From the NCBI GenBank assembly GCA_964637445.1, contig CAZWWS010000031.1, positions 1 to 28,657 on the forward strand: 28,657 nt of DNA, read 5' to 3'. Below, in pieces: positions 7,745 to 15,413 of this stretch (within the stretch, counting starts at the first letter, position 1; each line of letters starts with the position of its first letter). A model generated the notes under the pieces. It saw only the letters and a list, made by a program, of their open reading frames with translations, was not told the DNA's origin and searched no databases. Source of the stretch: M3 sp964637445 (lineage in GTDB: Bacteria; Bacteroidota; Bacteroidia; Bacteroidales; Muribaculaceae). Position numbers and translations under genes: made by a program.

Positions 7745-8371
7745 CTAAATATTTACGTAGATTAATTTTTTAGTTACAAAAAAATCCTCGCTGAAAAAGT
7801 CACTTAAATCTGTCTCAATTATCGGGCTTTTGATCGACTTCATTTCATCCGACAAATCGCCCCCTTTTAGGCAAATCAAACCATTTGGATATGCATTTTT
7901 GCTGCTTTTAGAAATGTTTTTGCGAATTAGAGGCACAAGTTCATCTAATCTCATTACAGCACGACTTACTACAAAGTCAAATTTCTTACGACATTCGCCT
8001 ATATCTCCATGTTGGAATGTTACATTTTTCAACCCGATTTTGTCCGCTATATCTGAGGCAACTTTTATTTTTTTGCCGATTCGGTCTATTAAATGAAATT
8101 GGCAAAGGGGAAACGTTATAGCCAATGGTATTCCCGGGAAGCCTCCACCGGTACCCATATCCATAATAGAAGTTTGAGCCTCAAAGGATATGAATTTGGC
8201 TATAGATAGTGAGTGTATGATATGGTTGATATAAAGATTTGCGATATCCTTACGTGAAATGACATTGATTTTTTCATTCCATTCGGGATATAAAGTTCCT
8301 AATGCTTCAAATTGATTGATTTGATTAGGGGTCAAATTCGGAAAGTATTTTAATAATGTGTCCATAATCAT
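7745..8371 (-). CDS. rsmG: 16S rRNA (guanine-527-N7) methyltransferase
   Basis: Class I SAM-dependent methyltransferase that makes m7G527 in 16S rRNA, a site linked to streptomycin sensitivity. The 208-residue length fits the family. Visible signatures are WNEKINVISR (31-40), the DMGTGGGFPGIPLAI SAM-binding loop from 71, the LIDRIGKKIKVA segment after it, and the SRAV motif. Two starts are possible, ATG at 8371 or the ATG two codons later at 8365; a TAnnTTTG element ends only 3 bases before 8371, so the transcript may be leaderless or nearly so. The MBL-fold gene follows after 3 bases. Confidence 0.94.
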   Translation of the reverse strand: MIMDTLLKYFPNLTPNQINQFEALGTLYPEWNEKINVISRKDIANLYINHIIHSLSIAKFISFEAQTSIMDMGTGGGFPGIPLAITFPLCQFHLIDRIGKKIKVASDIADKIGLKNVTFQHGDIGECRKKFDFVVSRAVMRLDELVPLIRKNISKSSKNAYPNGLICLKGGDLSDEMKSIKSPIIETDLSDFFSEDFFVTKKLIYVNI

Positions 8372-8373
8372 TG

Positions 8374-8405
8374 CAAAATTACATCAATTCACTCTACAAA
8401 ACAAT
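8374..8405 (-). promoter_or_regulatory. Candidate rsmG promoter, almost no leader
   Basis: On the minus strand TAATTTTG (8381-8374) fits TAnnTTTG, with ATTG (8405-8402), a three-of-four -33 match, 20 bases upstream. The start codon lies 2 bases past the element, which would make the message leaderless or use the later ATG. Confidence 0.4.
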
Positions 8406-8456
8406 ACTTTTGCAAAATTGATGGCTTGATTGAGCCGATAGTCTGAATATATGCAT

Positions 8457-8487
8457 TTTGTTGCTACGATTATTTGTAGTATTTTTG
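8457..8487 (+). promoter_or_regulatory. Promoter of the CvfB-like gene
   Basis: TTTG at 8457-8460, a 19-base spacer, then TATTTTTG at 8480-8487. Both halves match the Bacteroidota consensus exactly with the preferred spacing. The ATG at 8504 is 16 bases past the element, so the leader is very short. Confidence 0.7.
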
Positions 8488-8503
8488 GAGTAAAATTTCA
8501 GAA

Positions 8504-9343
8504 ATGGTAGAATTAGGACGATTCAACAAGTTAGAAGTAATACAAATAGTTGATTTTGGCTTATATCTTGACGGCGGAGATAATACGAAGATATTGTTGC
8601 CTAATCGCTATATAATAGGTACGCCTCATATTGGAGATAAGATAGATGTCTTTATCTATAGAGATTCGGAACAACGATTGATTGCAACGACTGAACACCC
8701 ATATTTGCAAGTTAATGAGTTTGGCTATTTGACAGTAGCACAAGTGACTAAAGTTGGAGCATTTCTCGATTGGGGATTGATGAAGCATCTATTAGTCCCT
8801 TTTAGAGAACAAAAGGTGAGGATGGAGCAAGGCAAACGCTATTTGGTTTATGCATATGTAGATAATACGACTCAGCGTATAGTTGCATCGGCCAAGATAG
8901 AACGATTCTTAGGCAACAAAATACCTCAATTGCAAAAAGGAGAGGTTGTTGAGGCATTGATCTATCAACGAACCGATATCGGTTATAAAGTGATAGTCAA
9001 TAATCTATATTATGGCATGATTTACCATAATGAGTTGTACCAATCGATAAAAATTGGAGATAAAATTAAGGCATATGTCAAAAATATTAGAGAAGACTAT
9101 AAGATTGATCTAACGTTGTCGGGTTACGTTGTTGACCGAATAAAAGTGTTGGTCGACTCGATTGTGGATATGATGCAGGCTAATGATGGAAAGCTATTGT
9201 TGAGTGATAATTCTTCGCCCGAGGAGATAAAAAATGTGTTGTCCTGTAGCAAAAAAGACTTTAAGAAAGCAGTAGGGTTATTGTTGAAAAATGGTCTTAT
9301 TATTTTGTCGGATACGGAAATTATGCTGAAAAATTCGCAATAA
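8504..9343 (+). CDS. CvfB-family S1 RNA-binding protein
   Basis: A 279-residue cytosolic protein of the CvfB/YitL type: tandem S1-like OB folds followed by a winged helix. The first fold (about 1-65) has the family's GLYLDGG...ILLPNRY and IGDKIDVFIYRDSE...IATTEHP blocks; the second (about 72-140) has VTKVGAFLDWGLMKHLLVPF; the third (about 150-215) has GYKVIVNNLYYGMIYHNEL and GDKIKAYVKNIRED; the rest (about 235-279) looks like the winged helix ending in LLKNGLIIL. CvfB in Staphylococcus affects virulence-gene expression and binds RNA, but the role in Bacteroidota is not established. It has its own promoter and is divergent from rsmG. Confidence 0.85.
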   Translation: MVELGRFNKLEVIQIVDFGLYLDGGDNTKILLPNRYIIGTPHIGDKIDVFIYRDSEQRLIATTEHPYLQVNEFGYLTVAQVTKVGAFLDWGLMKHLLVPFREQKVRMEQGKRYLVYAYVDNTTQRIVASAKIERFLGNKIPQLQKGEVVEALIYQRTDIGYKVIVNNLYYGMIYHNELYQSIKIGDKIKAYVKNIREDYKIDLTLSGYVVDRIKVLVDSIVDMMQANDGKLLLSDNSSPEEIKNVLSCSKKDFKKAVGLLLKNGLIILSDTEIMLKNSQ

Positions 9344-9399
9344 ATACGCTTTAAGGCATTTTTGCTATATTAAATAACTGAATTGTGATTTTTTTTTTG

Positions 9400-9407
9400 C
9401 ATCTTTG
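9400..9407 (+). promoter_or_regulatory. Candidate -7 element for the lpxD cluster
   Basis: CATCTTTG, one mismatch from TAnnTTTG, follows a ten-T run and precedes TACATTGAAATAGAAAT. No -33 TTTG at the right distance is visible, so support is partial. Confidence 0.35.
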
Positions 9408-9447
9408 TACATTGAAATAGAAATAACTAAACCAACATTTACCGAAA

Positions 9448-10470
9448 ATGGAGTTTTCAGCAAGTCAAATTGCTTCGCTTGTCAATGGCATTGTAGAGGG
9501 TGATGGAACAGTGACTGTTAACACCTTTGCCAAAATAGAGGAGGGGCATGAAGGTGCTATCTCGTTTTTAGCCAATCCAAAATATACTCACTATATTTAT
9601 AATACAAAATCGTCGATAGTATTAGTCAGAAAAGACTTTCAAGCCGATGAGCCTATATCGGCGACGTTGATACGTGTCGACGACCCATATGCAACGGTCG
9701 CTTCGCTCCTTGATATGGTATCGAAAATGGTAGTTACGCTTCCTTCCGGAGTCGAACAGCCATGCTATATTTCTGATGGGGTAGACGTCCCTCAAGGAGT
9801 TTATATCGGCGCGTTTGCCTATATTGGTCGAGGAGTTAAATTAGGTGTGAATGTGAAGATTTATCCGCAGTCATATGTGGGTGATGGAGTGACAATTGGT
9901 GATAATACTATAATATATCCCGGAGTTAAGATATATCAAGGTTGCAAAGTTGGCGCTCTATGTATCATCCATGCCGGATGTGTAATTGGTAGCGATGGAT
10001 TCGGTTTCGCTCCCGATAAAGATGGCTATAAGAAAATACCACAAATCGGCAATGTAGAAATAGCAGACAATGTCGAGATTGGAGCAAATACGACTATCGA
10101 CCGCGCCACAATGGGAAGCACACGCATCCATAAGGGCGTTAAACTTGATAATCTGATTCAAGTCGCACATAATGTTGAAATTGGAGCGAATACTGTGATG
10201 GCATCCCAATCGGGTATCGCCGGTTCGACAAAAGTAGGCGAATGGTGTATGGTTGGAGGACAAGTAGGATTTGCCGGACACATCAAGGTGGGCGACCAAG
10301 TTTCTGTCGGAGCGCAGTCGGGTATTCATGGAGATGTTAAGACCGGCAGTCGTATAATGGGCTATCCAGCTGTAGACGTCAAAGAATATATGCGTCAAAC
10401 TGTATATGTCAAAAACTTGGCCGATTTGAATCGTAAAGTAAATGAAATTTCAAAAAAAATAAACGAATAA
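9448..10470 (+). CDS. lpxD: UDP-3-O-acylglucosamine N-acyltransferase
   Basis: Third enzyme of lipid A synthesis: it moves a 3-hydroxyacyl chain from acyl carrier protein to the 2-amino group of UDP-3-O-acylglucosamine. The 340-residue protein has the N-terminal uridine-binding domain (about 1-100, with GAISFLANPKY), then a left-handed beta-helix of hexapeptide repeats (about 108-320), and a C-terminal helix. The catalytic histidine is H241 in QVAHNVEIG, and the GSDGFGF motif (181-187) is present. It starts a tight run with lpxC/fabZ (11-base gap) and lpxA, so early lipid A enzymes are probably made together. Confidence 0.96.
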   Translation: MEFSASQIASLVNGIVEGDGTVTVNTFAKIEEGHEGAISFLANPKYTHYIYNTKSSIVLVRKDFQADEPISATLIRVDDPYATVASLLDMVSKMVVTLPSGVEQPCYISDGVDVPQGVYIGAFAYIGRGVKLGVNVKIYPQSYVGDGVTIGDNTIIYPGVKIYQGCKVGALCIIHAGCVIGSDGFGFAPDKDGYKKIPQIGNVEIADNVEIGANTTIDRATMGSTRIHKGVKLDNLIQVAHNVEIGANTVMASQSGIAGSTKVGEWCMVGGQVGFAGHIKVGDQVSVGAQSGIHGDVKTGSRIMGYPAVDVKEYMRQTVYVKNLADLNRKVNEISKKINE

Positions 10471-10481
10471 TATCAAAATAT

Positions 10482-11864
10482 ATGAAACAGCAAACATTAA
10501 AAAGTGCATTTTCGGTAAAAGGTAAAGGTCTTCATACCGGAATGGAAATTGAGGCTCAATTTCTACCCGCACCAGATAATCATGGTTATAAATTTCAAAG
10601 AATAGATTTAGAAGGCGAGCCGATTATTGATGCGCTTGCTGAAAATGTGAAGTCGACTCAACGAGGAACTGTTATTGGTAAGGGCGATGTAGTAATAAGC
10701 ACCATTGAGCATGCATTGGCGGCGATATATGCAGCCGGTATCGACAATTGCCTAATAAAACTGAATGCTCCTGAAATGCCGATATTGGATGGTAGCGCAA
10801 AAGAATATTGCGAGAAAATAGCAGAGGTTGGCATTGAAGAGCAAAAGGCTGAAAAAGATTTCTATATTGTAAAACAAAAAATAGAGGTTCGTGATGATAC
10901 GACCGGGTCGTCAATAATCGTTTTGCCCGATGATAGTTTCAGCATTGAAACAAAGGTGGCTTTTGAGTCTCCGGTGTTGACTAACCAATTTGCTACACTT
11001 GAAAACCTTGATGATTTTGCTTCAGAAATAAGTGCAAGCCGTACGTTTGTGTTTGTTCGCGAAATAGAACCATTGGTAAAGGGCAACTTGATTAAAGGAG
11101 GCGATTTGGACAATGCAATCGTAATTTACGACTCGCCAATGACTCAAGAGGAATTGGATAATATTGCCGACTTGATGAATGCTCCTCATAAAAATGTATC
11201 TGAATTTGGTTATGTCAATGAGAAGCCGTTGACTTCTGACAACGAACCGGCTCGACACAAGCTAATGGATGTATTGGGTGATATTGCTTTGATAGGTCGT
11301 CCTTTGAAAGGTAAGATTATTGCAACACGTCCCGGACACTCGATTAATACAACTTTCTCAAAGAAGATTCGCCAAGAGATTAAACGTCAAGAGTTGCAAG
11401 CTCCCGTATATAACCCATCGTTGCCGCCAATTATGGACAACAACCGAATCCGAGAATTGCTCCCTCACAGATATCCGTTCCTCCTTGTTGATAAAATTAT
11501 CGATAAGGGTGAAAATTATATTGTTGGTGTTAAGAATGTTACCACCAATGAGCCATTTTTCCAAGGTCACTTCCCGCAAGAACCGGTTATGCCCGGTGTG
11601 CTCCATATTGAAGCTATGGCACAAACCGGAGGTCTTTTGGTTTTGAGTACTGTTGAAAATCCCGAACAATATTCAACCTACTTTATGAAGATCGATAATG
11701 TGAAGTTCCGTCAGAAAGTAGTACCCGGAGATACATTGATATTCCATGTGTCATTTATGACTGAGCTTCGTCGTGGTTGTGCTGTCATGAAAGGTTATGC
11801 ATTTGTTGGCGAAAAAATCGTTACCGAATGCGAGTTTATGGCTCAAATTATAAAGAATAAATAA
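10482..11864 (+). CDS. lpxC/fabZ: Bifunctional LpxC deacetylase / FabZ dehydratase
   Basis: Two enzymes in one 460-residue chain. Residues 1-305 are LpxC, the zinc deacetylase that commits UDP-3-O-acyl-GlcNAc to lipid A: STIEH (E76, H77), H259 and D263 in RHKLMD are the expected catalytic and zinc residues, with H286 in PGHSINT. From about 317 (NNRIRELLPHRYPFLLVDKI) it becomes FabZ, the 3-hydroxyacyl-ACP dehydratase of fatty-acid elongation, with H363 in GHFP and E377 in HIEAMAQ. The fusion is known from Bacteroidota. It joins enzymes that compete for the 3-hydroxyacyl-ACP pool with LpxA and LpxD, which flank it. No break between the halves. Confidence 0.96.
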   Translation: MKQQTLKSAFSVKGKGLHTGMEIEAQFLPAPDNHGYKFQRIDLEGEPIIDALAENVKSTQRGTVIGKGDVVISTIEHALAAIYAAGIDNCLIKLNAPEMPILDGSAKEYCEKIAEVGIEEQKAEKDFYIVKQKIEVRDDTTGSSIIVLPDDSFSIETKVAFESPVLTNQFATLENLDDFASEISASRTFVFVREIEPLVKGNLIKGGDLDNAIVIYDSPMTQEELDNIADLMNAPHKNVSEFGYVNEKPLTSDNEPARHKLMDVLGDIALIGRPLKGKIIATRPGHSINTTFSKKIRQEIKRQELQAPVYNPSLPPIMDNNRIRELLPHRYPFLLVDKIIDKGENYIVGVKNVTTNEPFFQGHFPQEPVMPGVLHIEAMAQTGGLLVLSTVENPEQYSTYFMKIDNVKFRQKVVPGDTLIFHVSFMTELRRGCAVMKGYAFVGEKIVTECEFMAQIIKNK

Positions 11865-11888
11865 AGATCACTTATTAATATAGTAATT

Positions 11889-12665
11889 ATGAAACAACCA
11901 TTAGCCTACGTGCATCCTGCCGCAAAGATTGCGTCAAACGTAGTTATTGATCCATTTGTAACTATAGATCAAAACGTAGAGATTGGCGAGGGTACACGTA
12001 TTGGTAGCAACGTAACCATAATGGAGGGTGCTCGCATAGGAAAAAATTGTACAATTTTCCCCGGTGCTGTAATCGGAGCGATACCTCAAGACCTCAAATT
12101 TAGAGGAGAAGAAACGTTAGCTATTGTAGGTGATAATACAACTCTTAGAGAGTGTGTTACTATCAATCGTGGTACTGCTGCAAAAGGTAAAACCGTTGTT
12201 GGTAGCAATTGCTTGATTATGGCGTATTCACATGTCGCTCACGATTGTATTATTGGAGACAATGTGATAATCTCTAATGCAACTCAGATTGCAGGTGAGG
12301 TAATAGTTGAGAACCATGCTGTTATTGGCGGTGGTACATTGATTCATCAATTTTGCCACATCGGACCACATGTAATGATTCAAGGCGGAGCATTGGTGAA
12401 TAAAGATATTCCTCCTTATGTGAAAGCTGCGCGCGAACCTATAGCCTATGCCGGTATCAACTCAATCGGACTTCGTCGTAGAAACTTTACGAACGAACAA
12501 ATCCGAGATATACAAGAGATATATCGTTATTTGTATTTATCCGGTTTGAACAATACCGATGCAGTAGAACGCATAGAAGCCGAACTTCCGGCAACAAAAG
12601 AAAGAGATGAAATCATCCTTTTTGTGCGCAACTCAAAACGCGGTATTATTCGTGGATATGTATAA
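11889..12665 (+). CDS. lpxA: UDP-N-acetylglucosamine acyltransferase
   Basis: First enzyme of lipid A synthesis, a cytosolic trimer that puts a 3-hydroxyacyl chain on the 3-OH of UDP-GlcNAc. The 258-residue protein is a hexapeptide left-handed beta-helix (about 1-185) followed by the helical C-terminal domain with SIGLRRRNFTNEQIRDI. The catalytic histidine is H118 in SHVAHDC, with H115 and H153 (HQFC) also in place, and the IPQDLKFRGE motif (65-74) is typical. Gly166 appears to align with the E. coli Gly173 chain-length position, which would allow long acyl chains. It lies 24 bases after lpxC/fabZ and ends at a strong terminator. No lpxB is in the window. Confidence 0.96.
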   Translation: MKQPLAYVHPAAKIASNVVIDPFVTIDQNVEIGEGTRIGSNVTIMEGARIGKNCTIFPGAVIGAIPQDLKFRGEETLAIVGDNTTLRECVTINRGTAAKGKTVVGSNCLIMAYSHVAHDCIIGDNVIISNATQIAGEVIVENHAVIGGGTLIHQFCHIGPHVMIQGGALVNKDIPPYVKAAREPIAYAGINSIGLRRRNFTNEQIRDIQEIYRYLYLSGLNNTDAVERIEAELPATKERDEIILFVRNSKRGIIRGYV

Positions 12666-12673
12666 ATAACAAT

Positions 12674-12729
12674 AAAGCATAAAAAAGAAGCGAAATGTCC
12701 AAAATCATTTCGCTTCTTTTTTGTGCTTT
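12674..12729. terminator. Bidirectional terminator between lpxA and the DUF3127 gene
   Basis: A continuous 24-bp stem (12674-12697 with 12706-12729, one G-T pair) around an eight-base loop, with core GAAGCGAAATG / CATTTCGCTTC. A-runs on the left and T-runs on the right of the core let it stop transcripts from both strands: lpxA from the left and the DUF3127 gene from the right. Confidence 0.9.
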
Positions 12730-12745
12730 GATAAAGTAAATATAC

Positions 12746-13123
12746 TTAGAATGGGAGGTCATCACTATCATTTCCGCCATCGATAGCAACAGGGGGTGGG
12801 GGAACCGCTCCGGGAAAATCTTCGGGTCTATCAACAGGTGGGATTTGTGTTGATGCTCCTTCTTTTTCGGCTTTCCATCCGCTAATATCAGTGTACCATC
12901 TTCCATTAAACTCTCGGCTATTAATATCAAAATTGAGAGTAATTACGTCTCCAACATTTAGAGGATATTGATCAACACGATCGCCGAAGAAATTAAATGC
13001 AACTTTCTTGGGATATGTTTCAAGTGTTTCAAGAACGTATTCGCGTTTTTTCCATGCGTTGCCGGCTTTAGATGTCCCTGACGCTTCCGGCAAAGCTACG
13101 ATTATTTTTCCTTTGATTTCCAT
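12746..13123 (-). CDS. DUF3127 protein with SSB-like acidic tail
   Basis: A 125-residue protein. Residues 1-85 look like the DUF3127 OB-type domain (MEIKGKIIVALPEASGTSK, KREYVLET, GDVITLNFDINSREFNGRWYTDISGWKA), a family largely from Bacteroidota and distantly like single-stranded DNA-binding proteins. Residues 94-115 are Pro-rich and disordered, and the chain ends DSDDLPF, very like the acidic DDDIPF tip through which bacterial SSB recruits repair and replication proteins. I infer that it binds nucleic acid and partner proteins; it is not the canonical SSB. It has its own promoter candidate and ends at the shared terminator with lpxA. Confidence 0.82.
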   Translation of the reverse strand: MEIKGKIIVALPEASGTSKAGNAWKKREYVLETLETYPKKVAFNFFGDRVDQYPLNVGDVITLNFDINSREFNGRWYTDISGWKAEKEGASTQIPPVDRPEDFPGAVPPPPVAIDGGNDSDDLPF

Positions 13124-13150
13124 TACGATTATATGGTTTTATATTTTATA

Positions 13151-13183
13151 CAAAAATAGTGATTACTTTTGATTCTGCCCAAT
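13151..13183 (-). promoter_or_regulatory. Candidate promoter of the DUF3127 gene
   Basis: On the minus strand TATTTTTG (13158-13151) fits TAnnTTTG, with ATTG (13183-13180), three of four for the -33 element, 21 bases upstream. It lies just after the stop codon of the GH10-like gene, so the DUF3127 gene can be expressed on its own. Confidence 0.5.
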
Positions 13184-13184
13184 T

Positions 13185-14855
13185 TTAAAGAATGATTTTT
13201 TCGGTTTTTCTTGTCCCGGATTCATATATTATTGTTACGATATATGCTCCCGATAGAAGGTGACTGCAATTGAGGATTGCACTATAATCCTTAATGCTCT
13301 CTGTCTTAATTGCGGTTCCGTAGAATGAACGTATTTCAATCCGATTAATCAATTTATAAGAACTAACATACAATGTTCCTTGATGATAGTAAAAAATATC
13401 TTCTTGATATATATCATCTAACCCGGATATATTAGCACACACCGGGATACTTTCATTATAGAATTGATCAAACGCTGTAACCGCAAATCTCACTCCAGTA
13501 TCAGAGGTGGCGGGATATATAAATGATTGCTCTTTGTGTTTTGCCGTGATGAGTGAATTCGGATAGTTGATATTTAATTGGTTATTCTCATCAGCAAAAT
13601 AAACAGAGTAGTAGCGAACATCTGTCGTATTTGGAGAATCCCAATAGATATGATATCCGTCACCCACAAATTCTTGTACCACATTTTGTGGAGGTTGGGA
13701 TGTCATTGGGGTGTTTAATGCGATATGAGATGGGTATCTGAAATACTCAGATTGTAATTTGTCATTAAATAACATATTCTTTTCGGAGTTGGATAATAGG
13801 TCTCCAATACTATATATAACTATTCCCGGTACGCCATTTTCTCTAATTACTTGAATTTGGTCAGTTAACGTCTCAACACTCCAATCGTCCGCCGTTAGCA
13901 TCTCGGCAGATATACCGATGATCAATGAACTAATATTGCTTTCATTAATCCATTTTTGGAGATTTCCCGAAAACCCATTTTTCTCGGTATGAAACATTTT
14001 TGGAGAAATATAATCTATCCATCCATTATTTATCCAATAACATGGGTCTTGATATGTATAGTTGTATGCGGTTTGGTTGTCATATCCGATCAGCTGCTTA
14101 TATACTCCAATTGGAGATACTCCTATTCTGAGATCTGGAGCAACAGCTTTTATTTCATCATGTAATCCCTCTATAAATAAGTCAAGATTTTGTCTGCGCC
14201 AATTTTCTTTACCAAGATATTCCGGATTATAATTATAATAACTATCAGTATCACTAAATTGTAGCCCATGATAGCAAGTTAGGTCTAAATTGATTCCATC
14301 GAAATCATATTCCGACGCCAATTCATTGTATATTTCATATATCAATTCACGAGATTTAGGGATGCCTGGGTCGAAATAATATCTTCCGGAATATTCAATG
14401 CAAAGATCGGGGTATTCGGTTGTGGGATGTTTTATTTCGTTGAGAGAGTACTTGTTCTTATCAATAGATGTCCCTAAATCAAAGGGAGTCAGCCACGCAT
14501 GACATTCGAGCAGTCGGTTATGACATTCTGAAATAATAAATTCAGCCACATCATACGACAAGTTTATAGCTCCGTTACCAGTAACAGAACTTTGAGCAGG
14601 TAGGTAAGACGATTTCCATATTACACCTCCGTTTGATTGTACTTGGACATATATCGTATTAAAATTTGCTGCGACTAATTTATCCAGAATATCACAAAGC
14701 TGTTGTTGCTGTTCTGTTGGATTAAAGTTCCCACATGGCCAATCTTTGCCATTTTCAATTACCAACCAGGCTGCACGTGTTTCATATTTAGGTTGAGCCG
14801 ATGCAAGAAAAATACCAATAGCTAATGTGATAAAAGTAAAAATTTGTCGTATCAT
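13185..14855 (-). CDS. Secreted family-10-like glycoside hydrolase with T9SS-type C-terminus
   Basis: A 556-residue exported protein. The ATG at 14855 is preferred to an upstream TTG at 14882 because it begins directly with a signal peptide (about 1-20, hydrophobic core then ASAQ). Residues about 26-365 match the glycosyl hydrolase-like 10 (DUF187, YngK-type) barrel: RAAWLVI, FNTIYVQVQ, CHAWLTPF, YYFDPGIP and DGINLD (186-191). A fibronectin-III-like domain follows (about 389-472), then a C-terminal domain (about 483-556) with SGAYIVTI and the ending KTEKIIL that resembles a type A T9SS sorting signal. The glycan substrate is unknown. One residue to note is DGINLDLT where relatives often have two acidic residues after the turn. 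Confidence 0.8.
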   Translation of the reverse strand: MIRQIFTFITLAIGIFLASAQPKYETRAAWLVIENGKDWPCGNFNPTEQQQQLCDILDKLVAANFNTIYVQVQSNGGVIWKSSYLPAQSSVTGNGAINLSYDVAEFIISECHNRLLECHAWLTPFDLGTSIDKNKYSLNEIKHPTTEYPDLCIEYSGRYYFDPGIPKSRELIYEIYNELASEYDFDGINLDLTCYHGLQFSDTDSYYNYNPEYLGKENWRRQNLDLFIEGLHDEIKAVAPDLRIGVSPIGVYKQLIGYDNQTAYNYTYQDPCYWINNGWIDYISPKMFHTEKNGFSGNLQKWINESNISSLIIGISAEMLTADDWSVETLTDQIQVIRENGVPGIVIYSIGDLLSNSEKNMLFNDKLQSEYFRYPSHIALNTPMTSQPPQNVVQEFVGDGYHIYWDSPNTTDVRYYSVYFADENNQLNINYPNSLITAKHKEQSFIYPATSDTGVRFAVTAFDQFYNESIPVCANISGLDDIYQEDIFYYHQGTLYVSSYKLINRIEIRSFYGTAIKTESIKDYSAILNCSHLLSGAYIVTIIYESGTRKTEKIIL

Positions 14856-14899
14856 ATTAAATATATTTACGCGAATATACAAAATGCGGATTTATTAAA

Positions 14900-14927
14900 C
14901 AAATCTATAATATAAAAATCAAATATA
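14900..14927 (-). promoter_or_regulatory. Two candidate -7 elements for the GH10-like gene
   Basis: On the minus strand TAGATTTG (14907-14900) and TATATTTG (14927-14920) both fit TAnnTTTG. Neither has TTTG at 19-21 bases upstream, so which one works cannot be told. Confidence 0.3.
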
Positions 14928-14940
14928 TTCGATTTTTTTG

Positions 14941-14948
14941 TATCTTTA
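14941..14948 (+). promoter_or_regulatory. Candidate -7 element for the DUF695 gene
   Basis: TATCTTTA differs from TAnnTTTG in the last base and follows a run of seven T and a G. No -33 match; the ATG at 14973 is 24 bases downstream. Confidence 0.3.
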
Positions 14949-14972
14949 CTAATAATTCAATAATTGTTTTAT

Positions 14973-15413
14973 ATGAAAATATCAACTGAGTGGTGGACTT
15001 GTCCGACAGAGAGTGAGAATGGGCGACTTATTATGGTAACCGGTCGTCGGAATCTTGAAAATATCATAGCTTCACAAAAATATAATATTAGGGTAGATAT
15101 ATCTTGGCGTTATGACGGAGAACCTTCCGGAATGCCGGATATTAAGACTTCTACATTGATGGAGGCTGTCCACAATTCTTTTGCTGAGACATTTAAGAAA
15201 GATCCGGTGGCTATTATGACCGGCATATATACAGGGGATGATGAGAGAAATTGGATATTCTATACTAAAAATCTCAAGATATTTGAGTATCGTCTTAACG
15301 AAGCGTTGGCAGCGTATGAGTTACTCCCTTTGACAATCAATGCTGAAAATGATCCTGAATGGAATGAATATCAAGAAATGAAGGATTTGGCTGAGATTAT
15401 GGACGGGGAATAA
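14973..15413 (+). CDS. DUF695-like protein
   Basis: A 146-residue soluble protein with no signal peptide. The ATG at 14973 is preferred over a TTG at 14964 three codons upstream. The layout fits DUF695 (PF05117): an early VDISWRYDGEPSGMPD block (about 40-55), the LMEAVHNSF helix, a strand pair around VAIMTGIYTGDDERNWIFYTKN (about 77-98), the LNEALAAY helix and the ending NDPEWNEYQEMKDL. The family's function is not known; in other proteins it is often found alone or next to a DUF1260-type domain. It is divergent from the GH10-like gene and its last 17 bases overlap the FAD-dependent oxidoreductase gene on the other strand. Confidence 0.72.
   Translation: MKISTEWWTCPTESENGRLIMVTGRRNLENIIASQKYNIRVDISWRYDGEPSGMPDIKTSTLMEAVHNSFAETFKKDPVAIMTGIYTGDDERNWIFYTKNLKIFEYRLNEALAAYELLPLTINAENDPEWNEYQEMKDLAEIMDGE

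Noticed and set aside
9958..10398. 146-codon frame antisense to lpxD
   Set aside because: Covers the hexapeptide repeats of lpxD; periodic codons create long antisense frames.
11320..11669. Overlapping frames on both strands at the LpxC-FabZ junction
   Set aside because: The main frame is continuous through both domains, so these are not evidence of a separate gene or a frameshift.
12646..12930. Minus-strand frame across the lpxA terminator
   Set aside because: It runs through a 24-bp terminator hairpin and overlaps the DUF3127 gene in another frame on the same strand.
14856..14882. Upstream TTG start for the GH10-like protein
   Set aside because: It would put nine polar residues before a classic signal peptide that begins at the ATG at 14855.
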